Assembly: GCA_900708905.1 (NCBI GenBank)
Contig: CAADRB010000003.1
Location: 2,098,810 to 2,162,809 of the forward strand
From: Hymenolepis diminuta
Lineage: Eukaryota; Platyhelminthes; Cestoda; Cyclophyllidea; Hymenolepididae
Direction of reading: 5' to 3'
DNA length: 64,000 bases
Positions 36,701 through 49,311 of the stretch are shown here, in pieces; positions within the stretch are counted from its first letter, which is position 1, and each line of letters begins with the position of its first letter. A program made the translations under genes and the position numbers. The notes beneath the pieces were generated by a model. That model had not been told where the DNA came from, did not search any database, and was given only the letters and a program-made list of their open reading frames with translations.

Positions 36701-39700
36701 GTTTTAGTGAACTTCAAACCTGCGCCATCAAATAAGGGTAGCCAGTGACATAATCTAGGCTCACTGAAATATTGTTAATGCTCAATAAAGTTATACTATG
36801 ACTAATGTTGTTCAGATCCCTTAGAATGAAAGTAGGACGGCAGGTTATCTAATCGGAAATTATAATTACTTGTATATATATATATATATAAAACTTTAGA
36901 CATATGGGAATCATCGGGAGCTCTGGATAGTTGTAGACGCATTTCTAGATATGAATGTATGAAATAATCCAAAGCCCGATGGATGAGTGCTGTTTAGAGT
37001 ACCAAAAATATTCGATTGTATTTCCTTTGGTAAAGAAAAGTATTTAATTCAGTTACGACAAATTTCTTTACATATAAGGTATGAAGTATGCAAGCAAGCG
37101 TAATGAAAAGATATTCTACTAGCAAGTCATACATGTGTTGGGTAAACGTTACAGCTTAGATATCATCAATGTTAAGTCCAATAAGTTGTGAAATTGGGGA
37201 GGGGATCAACTATAATTGGGTAATTAAGTCATGGCAACACGAGTCTTGCTTTATTTTAATTCGGGAGCATTGGGTTTTCCATGTTCTCATTAAGAGGAAG
37301 AACTCACTTTGTGATGTCTTAACAGGTTCAGGGGTGGGATTATGTCCACTGCATTCAGAACTTGTTGGTCGGTTTATTTAATTTTAGTAAACTGTCATGC
37401 CACCTCGATTTACTTATAGCAGTTAGTAGGGACTTCAACGAAACATTTAAACTGGCATAATTAACTACAGCTCACTCAAATTGAACTTGAATAGACTAAG
37501 CCAACTCTTTTCGCTCTCATCTCATCACTTATTATTAATATTCTAACCCATGGCAAGACAAAAAATTGTACAATTTTCATGGCGAGAGGGCAATCGGGAA
37601 TAAGTAAATTAGAGTCCAGTGGGAAGTAAAGGGCAGGTGATAGAAAAGATATTAAGATTAAAGCCGGTATATCCGAAGAGCTTTACTTCATTTATTGTGT
37701 TGTATTCAAGTCGTACAATATTTATTTGATGGTAGTTTACTGCCTCGCGTTACAAAAGTAAGTTTTAATGGTATGTCTCCTGGATCGCTGAGTAAATTTA
37801 TATCTAAGATATTCAGTACTTATTTATTAATTAATTAATTTGGATGTTAGGTCTTAGTACTTCAAGTTGCTTATTTTCTTCCCAAGGACAAGAAAGCAGG
37901 ATGATCCTAATATAGCAGAGCTGACTAGAGTCCATCCAAGGTAAATTTTTCTGATGAAAAGGGCTAGTAACAGCTAGCCTCCATTTACCACTTAATAATC
38001 TCTAACAACTTAGACGGCAGGACCTGAAGCTCAAACGATGGTTCTTTAAGAAAATATAATAACTTATATTGAATGGGAGAGGTAGTAAATGTCTGGCTTC
38101 CTGATAGGCCAATAATTACAATGTTGGGCTTACATATCCAGGTTCGGGTTTAGAAATCTTATAATCAATAATCTACTACATTAAGGATGAAGATTATGAA
38201 TTGGGCTCAATAGAATTTAACATGTCCTCTCCGGGTTCCTAATCTATCCTAGTTTGTATTTAATTTTCTGGCAAAATTCAACTCTTGAGTGTGAAAAAAA
38301 GACAGTGGAGTAGATAGGTACCCACATTGTGGTGCGTAATAAGTTCGTGCTAGTTGAATAGAGACAGTACGACGACAAGCGAAACGTAGAACGCATACAA
38401 AAGCTAATAGCAAAGAATACGCATCTAGCGATGCAAAAATAAGAGAGGCAATGTCAAAGGTGTCGCAACAGATTAATGCGATTTTCGCCTTCTTTTTGTC
38501 TCTACAGCCAGCGGTTTGTCTAAACCACCAAGGAATCCCCCACCAAAGTGGCCCCGTCGTTCCGCCCCAGGTTATTCGCCATCATCAGAACCCACCTCTG
38601 TATTCCATCCACCTTCCACGGTGTCCCAGTCATCACTCAATTTCAATTTCGGACGAGTGAGTGCCAAACAGCGTCTGGGTAGTCGTAGTGGCGCACAGCC
38701 TCTCGCAACTGTGACAATTTTGCCTGAGGGAGAAAATGGCAGCGCAGAAGGCCCACTAAAAATGCTCACTTCCTTCACCATGGTAGCTGATTTGGAAGAG
38801 GAGAGGGCAAAATCTAGACAGCAATTGCGAAATGACAATATCTTCAACCAACCTGGGTGGGTGATCATTTTTCTCTCCTCTCTGTTATCTTTAGAATACA
38901 AAGCATTCTTTCAACGGATGTTGAATAGCACTAGAATTTGAGAACTCTAATACTTTAATTTAACTCATACCCTTAATACAACTTACAAATAAATGGGCTT
39001 ATGATCATATATAGCTGCTTAGAAAACCAAAAAGGCTATGAAGGTACACATAATTTATTGCCCACGGCATTACAAAAAGTGGCAATTTTTGTTGTGGGGA
39101 GCAATAGAAAGTCTAGTAAATGGCAAAGGAGATTAAAAAGTTACTGAGGACCAACTTGGATGTATCAAAAAGTTTTACTTCATTTGGTTTTAGGTTATAG
39201 AAAATTTACTAAATGGGCAACTCACGTTCCAAAATTCAAAATTTACGTTTCGTCCTTTGAATTGGCTATGATTTTCAGTGCTTATTGACCGGTCTTTTGC
39301 ATTAGGAAAGGTCGGTCTGGCCACTTCAGTTCGGTATTTCTTTCGATGATTAAGAAGGCAGAATGGTCCTACTTGATATTCGACACCTAAAGGTTTTAAC
39401 GTAACAGAAATCAAACTTTTGAGTTAATGGAACTAAATAAGCTGTGCTAACCCGAGGAGGTATACACATAAAGGATTTCTTTTACTTTTTTGATAATTTA
39501 ATTTTTTTTGGTTTGGGAGGTTGTTTTGCCATATGGACGGTGTAAAATTTCAAGTGATTAAGTCAAAAGCGGTTGGTTGTTTACCAAGCGATATAAGTTC
39601 AAGATTTATACTAGTTAGACAAGTGTTTATTGTAGATATGAAGTTCTTACTCTTGGAGATAGAGTATTTTCCCAACTGAAGATTGAAAATATGTGCTGAT

Positions 39701-42700
39701 ATTGTTCGCCACTCTCGATTATTTGCTAGTTTTATCCGTCTGTAACTCTCGAAATCAGATATGCATCTCTTCAAAAACGTCCCCTGAAAGGGGCTAGAAT
39801 TACATCTAATGTCAGTACCGGAGATGACATTTTGATAGATAACTGTTTGAATATTCTTATCTTTCGTACAACTTAAAGCTTCCAAACAATTGGTTATTGT
39901 AAGCCGTTAGTATTTCTTATGTTTGTGGAACATTGATCTCTTCGATAGCGTAAATACACTGCTTTCCTTTTCGCTAATATTCGCATAAAAATGAGTAGGA
40001 TTACACTTAACTATTCTTGCGCGATTTCCCTTGAGGTCGGATTTCATTTTTTAGAAAATATAATTCGACTTTACTGGGTGGTTTTATCTACCCAATTAGA
40101 TATTTATTAGAGTTCTTTGAATGTAAGTACTTCAATGAGAAACTTTTTAAATACCTTTTTTCTAACCCGGGATAGTCATTCTGGGGGTTATTTGGGGTAA
40201 TTCTATTACCCATTCGATTTGTTTTAGCCCGGTATTTGTTATACTTTGATTTCACACGGGCAGCGCGTAAGAACAGCATGCTCACTTCTTAAATGTTAAT
40301 GAAGTGAAGGAGAAATTTTCTAGAAATCCAGTTGAGTGGCAGATGATTAATATGCGCTACGCCAGATTATACTTTAACATTACCACTGAGCAGTTATAAC
40401 GTTCAGTTGCTCCTGTAATTGCTTTCAGCTGCTCAGACTTCAGGATGAAAAAGAAAACTGGTAGCTCAAACGAATTTTTTTCTATTAAGGAAATAAATTT
40501 ACTTATATAATTGAATATGTCATAAATGATTGACTGGCCTGTTAACCAATTTTACAGTGAAGGTTTCTTCACAGGTGGTCTTTCATGTCTAGGTGTGAGC
40601 GTAGAAATCCAATGATTAGTACTCTCGTGCACCGGAGATAAAGCTTGCAAGTTTCTCCTGAGTGCACCGGAAATATTCGATTAGGCTTCCTAAAGTGTGG
40701 AAGTTATTTTTTCCTAAATATTGTGTTCCTATACGGTTTCTGATTGCAATTAACTTCTTACGACCATACGGCCAACTGTGTTTGCAGTGTGTGTCCGAAG
40801 AATGTGATTGGGATTGACCGGGACACATTACGCACCTTGGCACCCACACATAGTACACGCACACTTATTTGCGTCCATTACATCTGTCACTTAGAAATCA
40901 GTCAGCCCTTACGATCACTCGTTCGTGCGTCTGCGAATCTCTACTGCACCAGAGACGGGCTCTGGAAATTGGAAATCACAAATGTCGGACAGGGAGAAAG
41001 CCTATCTATGCTGTTGACCTTCTCAACATTACAAACTTCACTACAACAAGGTGGAAAGGAAGCAAAGACTTAAAAATCCTTCAGCCCCCTTGCGTTTATG
41101 AATCCGTACTGCACAAGGTGGCTCTAAGGCCTAAAAATCACCAGCATATTACATATAAAACTACCTATACTCTTCCCACCTTAAAGAGCTTATGCGAATC
41201 TATTACATAAGAACAGCAGGAGGCAGGAAAGGTGGCAGAATATTCATATTAAGGAAAGTCACAATGAACAGAATGGTCAACGGCAATGGTTTATTCTGAT
41301 GACAGGGGGGTTCCGTGATATTGCTCTTCTACCCAAGATGGGTGTTGGATAACAATTTCCTAAATGGGTTTGAGAGTTAGGAGAGAATAGATTGGTAACA
41401 ACCCATAAACTGGAAACGTCCTAGATAGTAGAGTAAAGTTTATTTTGTATAGGTTAGGTAGCAAGAAAAAATTGATATCTTAAAAGCCGCCGGGTGAGTT
41501 ATATAGGAAATAAAGCAAAGTGAAATGGATTAAGCCTATGAAAAAGACCTGTTTCCCGAACTACTTATAATTAAAATGCTCCAATTCAGTAGTCTGTATT
41601 ATTTCAAAGTAATTTGTGTGCAATGCTCTTTATATGTAGCGTTAATTTATTTGTATTTAGTCAAGGGTGGTAGTTGCAGCTAAAGGTAAGTGGCGAAATC
41701 ACACCCATCTGTGCTCTTGCTTGAGATTGCTTCTCAACGTACTTCACTTTTCTAATGTGAGCTTTTGGCAGAATCCCACTTTCTGTGTGGTTTGCTTATT
41801 TTTTATAGGCAGATAAAATTAGATTATCTACATAATTTAAATTGCACAGTTTAATCGATGGTTAAATTGACTAACCCCAATATTTAAGTTCCCCATCTTA
41901 TCCGTTAATAATTAATTTTTATTTCAAATTGCTTACTGGAAATAGAAAACATCTTCGTTCATTTCTTCGTGATGCCTTTCTTATCAATGATGAATTTTGA
42001 ATCCTTGTTAATTCCCAATATGACTTCATACGAGGTCAAACAAGCTTCAATTTAATTTTCTACGCTAATAGTTTTTAAGGTATCTTTTTTACTCATTTCA
42101 TTTTTTTCCTCTAGCCATATTTTCTTCACTTCCTCATCCGATCTATTTTAGTTGGAAGTTGTTTCAATATTTTTCCATTGAAAAATCCTGCATTTATATG
42201 TGAAAATCGAGAATGTCGATAGCATGAGGGTAAATGGATATGAGATAAGAATAGATTGCATCAACGCGGTTCTGTTGGATATTCCGAAATTTAATTGATT
42301 TTTGATATTTTCTTAGTTGTTCGATCCGTTCTACTATCCAGGACAACTATAATCAACAAAAGACTCGATGGCGGTCAGTGGCACAGATTTGTTTAATTAG
42401 ATATCATGGATTCGAGGCCTATCCTTAAGTTTGTTGAAGGAAATTTTTTCCTGTACTAAATTTGGATAGAGAAAATGCATTTTGTGGAACTTCTAATTGA
42501 AGAAAAGCCGCTTTGTGCCACTCCTCTAATAACCAGTGCCGCTAAATCTTACGTCCTTTTGGAAAAGCTTTTGAACGAAATGGTATCTTGGAACCTCTCT
42601 AGGGAGAAAATCAATTTCTGCAAACCCTTTATTAGCCAGACTTAGACGGCACGGTCAGCCATTCTGCTCACTGTGTGTACAGATGGACCCTTAACCCTTG

Positions 42701-43154
42701 ACTTCGTATACGAGAACATTAATATCTATGTCAGTGGCACACCAACTGGTGTTGTAAATAATTTATATTCATTTGATGTACCTTGAAGGGTCTTAATTCC
42801 ATTATCTCTGACTTGGTAGATGTGAACGTTACCAGAGTTATATTTGGTAATCGGAAGTGTAATTTGTAGAGGCATTATCGGACACAAGTTAGTTTGAAGA
42901 GGCCTAGATTTTCTTCCTTTACCCGATATGAGTCTTGGAAGGCGCTTTCCTTTACTATGCTTGGAATTTTTGCTTCCTACTACTACCTGAGGTACTTTAG
43001 TTTAACATGCTATAATGAAATCATTTATAATTCCTCTGTTTTGCACCCTCACAGACCAAGTAATTCATGCCAGAACTCTCGTCGACGTCGATTCCAGCCA
43101 CGTGGAGGAAGTTCAAGATCCGGAGGTCGTGGGGTGTGGAGTCGACTTGGCTAA
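33787..43154 (+). CDS. NCBP3: NCBP3, nuclear cap-binding subunit 3, 6 exons
   Basis: Exons 33787-33909, 34002-34227, 34266-34541, 36204-36530, 38508-38856 and 43055-43154 join in frame to 466 residues (human about 620). An RRM-like domain (about 83-135) has TLHIWGTHDLSTNDI and ends with WIDDSSCNV; the WIDD at 111-114 corresponds to the WLDD motif tied to cap and RNA binding. A second family block is GAERRSNYYRRYGNPNYGG (215-233). The rest is Ser/Pro/Arg-rich and disordered, and the last residues GVWSRLG match the repeated W-x-RLG motifs of the family. NCBP3 works in the nucleus with NCBP1 and TREX/EJC factors in mRNA export. Human-like middle acidic regions are shortened. Introns grow downstream: 92, 38, 1662, 1977, 4198 nt. 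The ATG at 33787 follows a possible AG acceptor by about 14 bases; an extra 5' exon cannot be excluded. Confidence 0.87.
34542..36203 (+). other. NCBP3 intron 3
   Basis: GTCTGT donor and a strong polypyrimidine/TAG acceptor. It contains one copy (about 35225-35300) of a short repeat that recurs in intron 5. Confidence 0.75.
35225..35300 (+). repeat. Short interspersed repeat R-E, copy 1
   Basis: The run TTTATTAGCCAGAC, then a GTTCACTGTGT-TACA-GGATGGAC block, is found again at about 42625-42700 within intron 5 of the same gene. Confidence 0.55.
36531..38507 (+). other. NCBP3 intron 4
   Basis: Donor GTAATT after CTGCAG, acceptor CTCTACAG. It holds a TA microsatellite (about 36871-36891); nothing else recognised. 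Confidence 0.75.
36871..36891. repeat. TA microsatellite
   Basis: About ten TA units in tandem in NCBP3 intron 4. Confidence 0.9.
39070..39469 (+). repeat. Interspersed repeat R-B, copy 1
   Basis: Collinear with 51520-51930: shared blocks include GTATCAAA-AGT-TTACTTCATTT, CATTTACTAAAT-like, TCAGTGCTTATTGACCGGTC, TTTTAACGTA and AAGCTGTG-T-ACCCGAG. The family is not recognised; no coding remnant is clear. Confidence 0.65.
40926..41130 (+). repeat. Imperfect tandem duplication, period about 165
   Basis: The string TGCG-T-TGAATC-TACTGCAC occurs at 40926 and again at 41091, each followed by a GCTCT-G motif and an AAATCAC motif. Both units are open on the plus strand (CVCESLLH and CVYESVLH), but no gene is supported. 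Confidence 0.45.
41250..41480 (+). repeat. Interspersed repeat R-D, copy 1
   Basis: Shares TTGGAT--AAATG-GTTTGA and AGTAGA-TAAAGTT--TT--GGTT blocks, in the same order, with 52560-52790. Confidence 0.5.
42372..42420 (+). repeat. tRNA-like (SINE-like) fragment
   Basis: A GTCAGTGGCACAG A-box-like segment is followed at tRNA spacing by GGATTCGAGGCC (42408-42419), a close B-box match. No acceptor stem, so SINE remnant rather than tRNA gene. Confidence 0.35.
42625..42700 (+). repeat. Short interspersed repeat R-E, copy 2
   Basis: It shares TTTATTAGCCAGAC and CTCACTGTGTGTACAGATGGAC with the copy in intron 3; a short insertion lies between the blocks. Confidence 0.55.
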
Positions 43155-44839
43155 GTGGTGGATCCCTTTGCGCTTTCCTTCCTTGCTCTCTTTGCCTTCT
43201 CACGACAATTTTATTTCAATTCAACTCGCTGTACCTACCTTTTCGCACCTTGCTCGCACCATCTTTTCTGCAACATCTAATCTCATTTGCATTTATGTAT
43301 CACCTACCTACATCCGGTTGCTTCTGTTGCTTATTTAAATTAGAGTAAAATTTTACCTTGAGGTGTCTACGACCTTTCCTCTCTGCTACTTTACTAGGTG
43401 TCACCTGTAGCTCAATATTTATGAAAGCTGTGAAAAGGGATGTTATATTTTACAAGTTTTCAAGTATAGGAATAAGAGGTTAGGTTGGAAAATGTTTAAT
43501 ATTGACCACCTATTTTGGGAGCATCCATTCAGGTGGGATTATCAATTCAAGAGCACTTATGCCAAACTAATGGCAGCTTAACTTGTGGCGTAGTCACTCT
43601 TGGCAATTAGAAGATACGAATATGCTCAGATAGCATGACCAGCCACTCAGCTTGATCAGCAGGTCTTTATGCTCTGAACATCAGGGACGTGAACTCACCC
43701 ACCAACCTGTAGGATATTCGAGACTACAAAAGACCCCAGACGGAGCAGGTCTTGACTGAATTACATCTCAGTATATTATTCCTTACATGATGCGCTTGAC
43801 AGTAGGAAGAGACTAATCATGCTCAGGATTCCGCATCTCATTAGAAGTTTATCGTGTGGCCAGACACTTGGGACTTGATATCACAGAATCTAGGGTTAGA
43901 TCCTGATATTTTAACTTTGTGACACTAGAACATCAAGTGGTGAATTATGGGAATTTAATAAAAAGAGAACAGTGTTATGGATCTTAAGTAGCTCTAATCC
44001 GGAAGTAAAGCTGCTATAGAAGCCAGATCAAATTAGGCCAGATATCCCCTCAAAGAGCTATTGATTTTTCTAAGGCTAACAGGTAACAGCAACCTTTAAT
44101 TGAAGAGAAGGCCAGGGGTTTAGTGGACAATTGGAAATGAATGTGGGAGAGAAGGCGGAAGGAAGAATTGGAGGAACAGAGGAGACGTCAGTACTTGTTG
44201 AGCACAATTCAGATTGTGGTGAACAAGCGAAATGAGGTGCCATAGGACAATTGACTGATTTCGTGTTCTTTGTTCGTCGACAGTTAGGAAAGAGGTATGA
44301 GTCAGTAGGTACAAGCAGTACAAATCCTTTGACGACCTGCGTTGACAGCTTATTTCACTGCGATGCTATTGAATTATTTTATCGTTCCCCATATTTTGAT
44401 CCTTTTTCGTGATTAGATAAAACATCGGGTAAAATTGGAATCGATCCGTATTTTCTGCAAGCTTGTCAATATGTCAGCCCAGTGACCTTGATTAACTTTG
44501 TGACCTATAATCCACTTTTCGAGGTAGAGATAATTTGGACTAGTTGAAAGGCCATTGTACACAAGTACTGGATTCGCTGCTAGGCCCTTTAAGTTGACAT
44601 TTATAAAATTGGTGTCAACGAATATCCATAATTGTGTCTTATGTAATCGCTAATTAAAGCCTCTAATCCTCTAAAATTCAAGGATCTTCACTGGGAAAGA
44701 AAAGTAGTCGGTATCTGCGGTCGCCTTAGAAAATTAATATCATGATTGAAACTAATGCAATATGTGCATTCGAAGTTATTGGCGATTTGAATTATAGTCA
44801 CCATTAGAATAATTAGGTTTTCCTATTTAACCACTGGTT
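43155..44839. other. Region downstream of NCBP3
   Basis: Presumed NCBP3 3' UTR, then intergenic DNA. No close canonical AATAAA was seen after the stop. At about 44095-44240 the plus strand has a short Glu/Arg-rich frame (RRRKEELEEQRRRQ) interrupted by stops. Confidence 0.45.
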
Positions 44840-46480
44840 GACAAATTCACTATCATCGTGTATTACTATATTTGTCACTTATCTCCATCAGGGGCTTACA
44901 TTTACAATAAGAAGAGCCTCTAGCTTAAAAGATGCCGATATAAGATGGAGAAAACTAACTAATCTGGTGACTTTTAACTATACATACTCAGCAACACAAG
45001 ATAGAAATGAGACAGAGTCAGTAAGAGAATGGTTTAATGGGAAAAAACAGAGGAGAGACAGCATCCTTGTAACCACCAAGCTGAGAGTGATTCTCTGGGG
45101 AAGTAGAAATAACAAATAAAAACTTCCATGTAAGAGGACGCTCATAAAACATGGATTAAGCACTGGGATATCCATCTTGTAAGATCTTGTTGTAAGAACA
45201 TTGATTCAAGAACCCATTGACAGTCGGTGCGAAACAGTTCTCATCTTTGCTGATTTAAGGAAAGCCTTTGCTTCGCTTCCAACTAGCACAATCCTCTCAA
45301 GTCTGTGTGAATTTAAGCTGCCCTGGAATGTAGTCGATTGCATTTAGCAATTTCTTACTATCTCCAAAGGTCACGTCAGAGACTTGAATGGAAGATTTAC
45401 TATGCATAAAGGCGTTAGACAGGGATCCGAAGAAAGCCTGCGACATTTTTATATGGAATTTAGTTAATATTAGATGAAGCATATGCAATCTCTGAAGATT
45501 TGAAAGTCAGACTACTGAATTCTTCAGGACTCGAATAGTCACAGATGACCTATGTCTTAAAACTCTATCAATTCGATAAAGCTGAACAGCTCCTTCAAAG
45601 GCTTAAAACTATCCTTGATAAATATGAGATAGAAATGGCATGTGATGAGTAGTCTGGATGTACATCGATGCAGATCTTGATCAATCATCTCTCCAAATTA
45701 CTGGTCACGATATTAATTCAGTGGGCTCTTTTACCTTAAGGCTAAAAGATAATCAGTTAACTTAGCCCGAATCTAAGGTCGAAAGTGTTATCATTTAAAA
45801 TTTGACCAATGATACTGGAAATATTCATCTGATCAGTTCTTCCATACGATTTATCTACTGTTGTCTGTGATAAGATGAATGGCAGTGGATTAAAGAGCAT
45901 TCAGAACACCGGTCGAAGGATGATATTAGGTTTGTACAAACTGAGAAAAAGGAATGTTACCATTCTAACTGAAAAATTTCCTCTGAGAAACTTGTCGGAC
46001 TTCTACAAAGACTTGATTTAATCTATGGAAAAGGAAGATGGGGTGCTAGCAAAAATGCTATTTAAATTTCATTTAATAGAATTAGCTGCCTCTAAATTTA
46101 CACATCCAGAGCTTTTTAAGGAAGCTTCAAGTAGATGTTTAAAAGGCGTTCGGTAAGAAAGAAGACGTAATTTGGATGCTGAATCCAACAAAGAATTCTA
46201 TTCCTCGCATTATTGAAGATCAAATACAACTGAAGTATTTGCATAAAGAGATATTATATGTGAATTATTGGCATCATTAACTCTTTACAGACGAAAGTGT
46301 GATAAGAAGTCACTAGTGGATCGATCACAAACTCAAAGATGAATTGGCAACTAGTAGATTTCCTTGTCAAGTAGATGGGTACTACAATAATTAAGTGGGG
46401 AAAAAAGGATGGCTCCAAAATCATACGAAAACTTTTCATCCAGATTTCCCTATGCAGAACTGGATGACGAAAAGAAAGAA
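44840..46480 (+). mobile_element. Degenerate non-LTR (LINE) retrotransposon, copy 2
   Basis: Same element as the 19.7-21.4 kb copy. In order on the plus strand, across broken frames: an upstream conserved stretch, LIFADLRKAFASLP with FKLPWNVVD (about 45240-45340), the HKGVRQGSEE block (about 45405-45440), an eroded catalytic VTDDLCL (about 45537), the thumb region with WMLNPTKNSIPRIIEDQ (about 46170-46230) and a terminal W-NH----HPDFP (about 46405-46450) that looks like a C2HC finger tail. Stops and frameshifts make it inactive. Short AAATAA repeats near 46675-46690 could mark the 3' end. Confidence 0.8.
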
Positions 46481-48589
46481 TAAGTCTGAAGAACTCTAAT
46501 TCGAAACGGCAGTTGACCTGATAATTCTGAAGCATAGATGAAGTAGTATTCTTCAGATGCTCTGACTCCCACTTCCACTGTCTAATTTACTCCCCTTTAT
46601 AAACTCTCACTTCTAATGTGTTTGGATGTCTCCTATGATGAAAGGTTGTAGGGTTTCTTAGCTCCGCTGTAGGATATAAATAAATAACCAAAGCGGTTGG
46701 TAGATAACGGGAGAAATCGAGTCACACACCCCAATAAGGAAATAACTAGATAAAATTCGATATGCGAATCACGATGACAGATAACATTTAGGTACGGTTT
46801 AAAACAACTAATACCTTAGGTTTATTCGCTGCCTTTTAAGGTATGCCTAAGAACAACATTTTCCGAGATAATCGATCTCGGAACATATAGTGCATCTGTT
46901 TTGTATCAGGGCATATAGAGATTCTAACCTCAACTACAGTTTGCTTCCGGCATTGCTATCACCCTTTCCATACTGGTAGTTTAATGTGCATGTTTGTAAA
47001 ATTAGAGACCAGATCTCATCGGTATAATTCAAGAGGCTGGATTAACCAATTACACTATTGCAGAATGAGAATGCTGTCTACCCAAGAGAAGTGTTGTTTG
47101 TCACATCGGCTTGCAAGGATTAGAGATTCGCTGGAGCACATCGAGCAGTTTGGATTGATCAAACGCACATAGCAGATAGTTCACCAAATGAAATTTTCTC
47201 ATTTCGGAAGATTCAAAGTTGCCTTTCTTCTTCTCAATAACAGCATTTTAAAAATTTCAATTTTATGATTTTAATATTCACCAAAGAACTAAAACATGTT
47301 CCAGAAAGAAAAGTTGCGAAATATTACTAATCTTTTCCACAAATAATAAACTTCGATCAATATGCGGTGACAACTAAATTTAAACACAAAATGATTTTTG
47401 TTAAGTGCACAACCAGAGGTGCAACCGCGCGCATTTTCATAAATCATAAATAAGGACGGATTAACGAGTATGCTAAAACAGATAATTTTGTTCATATAAA
47501 ACATGTGGTGATTTACGGATTAGAGGTATCAAATCAAGTGCTATGAGTCAGGAATTGTTAGATTCTCTTGCATTTTTTTCGCAAAGATAATATTTCATGG
47601 TATTATTAAAGTATTACCAAATGATAAATAAATACTTCTTACCACTGACAGACGTGTAATGTGTTAATCTGTCTATTAAGCTGCGTTCAATATACTGATC
47701 GCACAAGTGGCTGTAATAATATAAGGAGATAATTTTGGAAATAAATGGGGAGATTTTATTTTTGCGTTTTCACAACGCAGCTGTTGCTATTTTTTACCAG
47801 TTCGTCATAAATTTTCTGAAAAGGCTGGCATAGGATTTACTATTTAACATTGGAGATATCATTCTGATATCTAAACCACCCTTGTCTTTTGTAAGATTTA
47901 AAGCATTCGGAAATTGGGCACTTTAAGTTCTGCCGTTAAGTGTATCCCGTTGTAAACCAAAATGTGATCTGGCCTGGGTCGTCAAACATGTTAAGTAGAT
48001 AAAACTCGGTGGCGATACCTTTTCAATTAGACAAGGAGTTATCAGTTTGAAAGTGAGCGATGATAACAAGAGAATAAAATTCCCAATAATAATGGATGAA
48101 ATTTAATGTTCCATCTTTAAGTTCGATTTGGTACTGCAACTAATATCCCGTAAAATGATAGAATTTTCAATAGTTCAGTTATTAAAAGGAGTAAGTAAGG
48201 ATTTAATTACGGAGCCACTTCACATTACGGCCTCTCTCTTCATGCTCTGAAACATTATTAAAGTATGCAATAAAATTAGTCACTAGGTCATGTGATATCG
48301 ATATTGTGAACCCTAGCATTGAGCTCTGCTGTGCCAAAAAATTATAAATTTCAACAAGCTGCATTTGGCTGCTAGAAGAAATTTGATTTAACGAGATGAT
48401 AGAGATAACCAACTGGTTAATAAGCTATGAACACTGCAGATATGAATTCTCATTAAAGAAGGATCAAATCCGGAAATTTGGGATTCTGAGGACAAAAGTA
48501 AACAGCCTGGTGATTATAAAATTCAAATGTTGTCCGGGCTTTATTCCCTGCCTCTAGATACACGATTATCGCTTCTTATTCTTATTTAT
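46481..48589. other. Intergenic stretch
   Basis: No gene recognised. A 62-codon plus-strand frame at 46984-47172 (HRLARIRDSLEHIEQFG) looks protein-like but has no supporting signal. Confidence 0.45.
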
Positions 48590-48850
48590 CATGCCCAGGA
48601 TATTAAGCCACTAACTGTATAGTACTGGATGCCTAAACCCTTCATTCCAAAGCCGCCAAATTGTCAACTCTGGTGTACCCAAAATTAGAAGACTGGGGGA
48701 TCGGCTTCAAATAATTTAAGCACAGAGCTAATTAAGAAAATGGGTGTTTTCTAGGACATACTAAGTGTTCTAAATTTAAGAGAGGGCATAAAATTTGTTA
48801 ATTTGAAAGATCGCTACAAATATGATGGTTAACATTCCAAAACCATTCTC
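48590..48850 (+). repeat. Interspersed repeat R-C, copy 1
   Basis: Collinear with about 53130-53470: AAATTG-CA-CTC---TACCC-AAA, AGAAGAC, and ATCGCTACAAATATGA blocks recur in order. Confidence 0.6.
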
Positions 48851-49311
48851 CCTTTATCTCTTATTGGATCACTTAATTGCTCCCGCTTTCAGATGCTTTC
48901 CTTTTGTTTAAATTCGCAATTATCTGGCTTTCCTATAAGAAATAATAATAGTCAGGTAGTAAAAACTCGAGTATAATCATTGCAATAATAATCAATTAAT
49001 TGGTAGAACATTTATTAGAAATTATTGTCAATTAAATGTACATAATGTACTTTAAAACCATTTTTATTGACTTATACCAGTTCTCCGACAAGCGCTTTCA
49101 CTTTACACGGTATGTCCGTGTAAACAGACAAAGATGTCAAAATTAGTGTTAACCTGTTGTAAAAATTGCAATTCCAGGCGTTATGAAGATGCATTTAATT
49201 TTTTTCTTACATAATTTAAATTTAGTTTTCTTCAATTATGTAAAATTCATCGATAGGTAACTTAATTTTTTTGTAGAAAGATGGATATCATTCCGTAAGT
49301 TCGGACATTGA

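Larger units (their letters stand above)
38857..43054 (+). other. NCBP3 intron 5 (4.2 kb, repeat-rich)
   Basis: Donor GTGGGT and acceptor ACCCTCACAG. It contains repeats R-B (about 39070-39469), a 165-base-period duplication (about 40926-41130), R-D (about 41250-41480), a tRNA-like segment (about 42372-42420) and R-E. The very short last exon lies just downstream. Confidence 0.7.

Noticed and set aside
39550..39885. 111-codon minus-strand frame in NCBP3 intron 5
   Set aside because: Looks mildly protein-like but has no recognisable motif, promoter or conservation evidence I can see.
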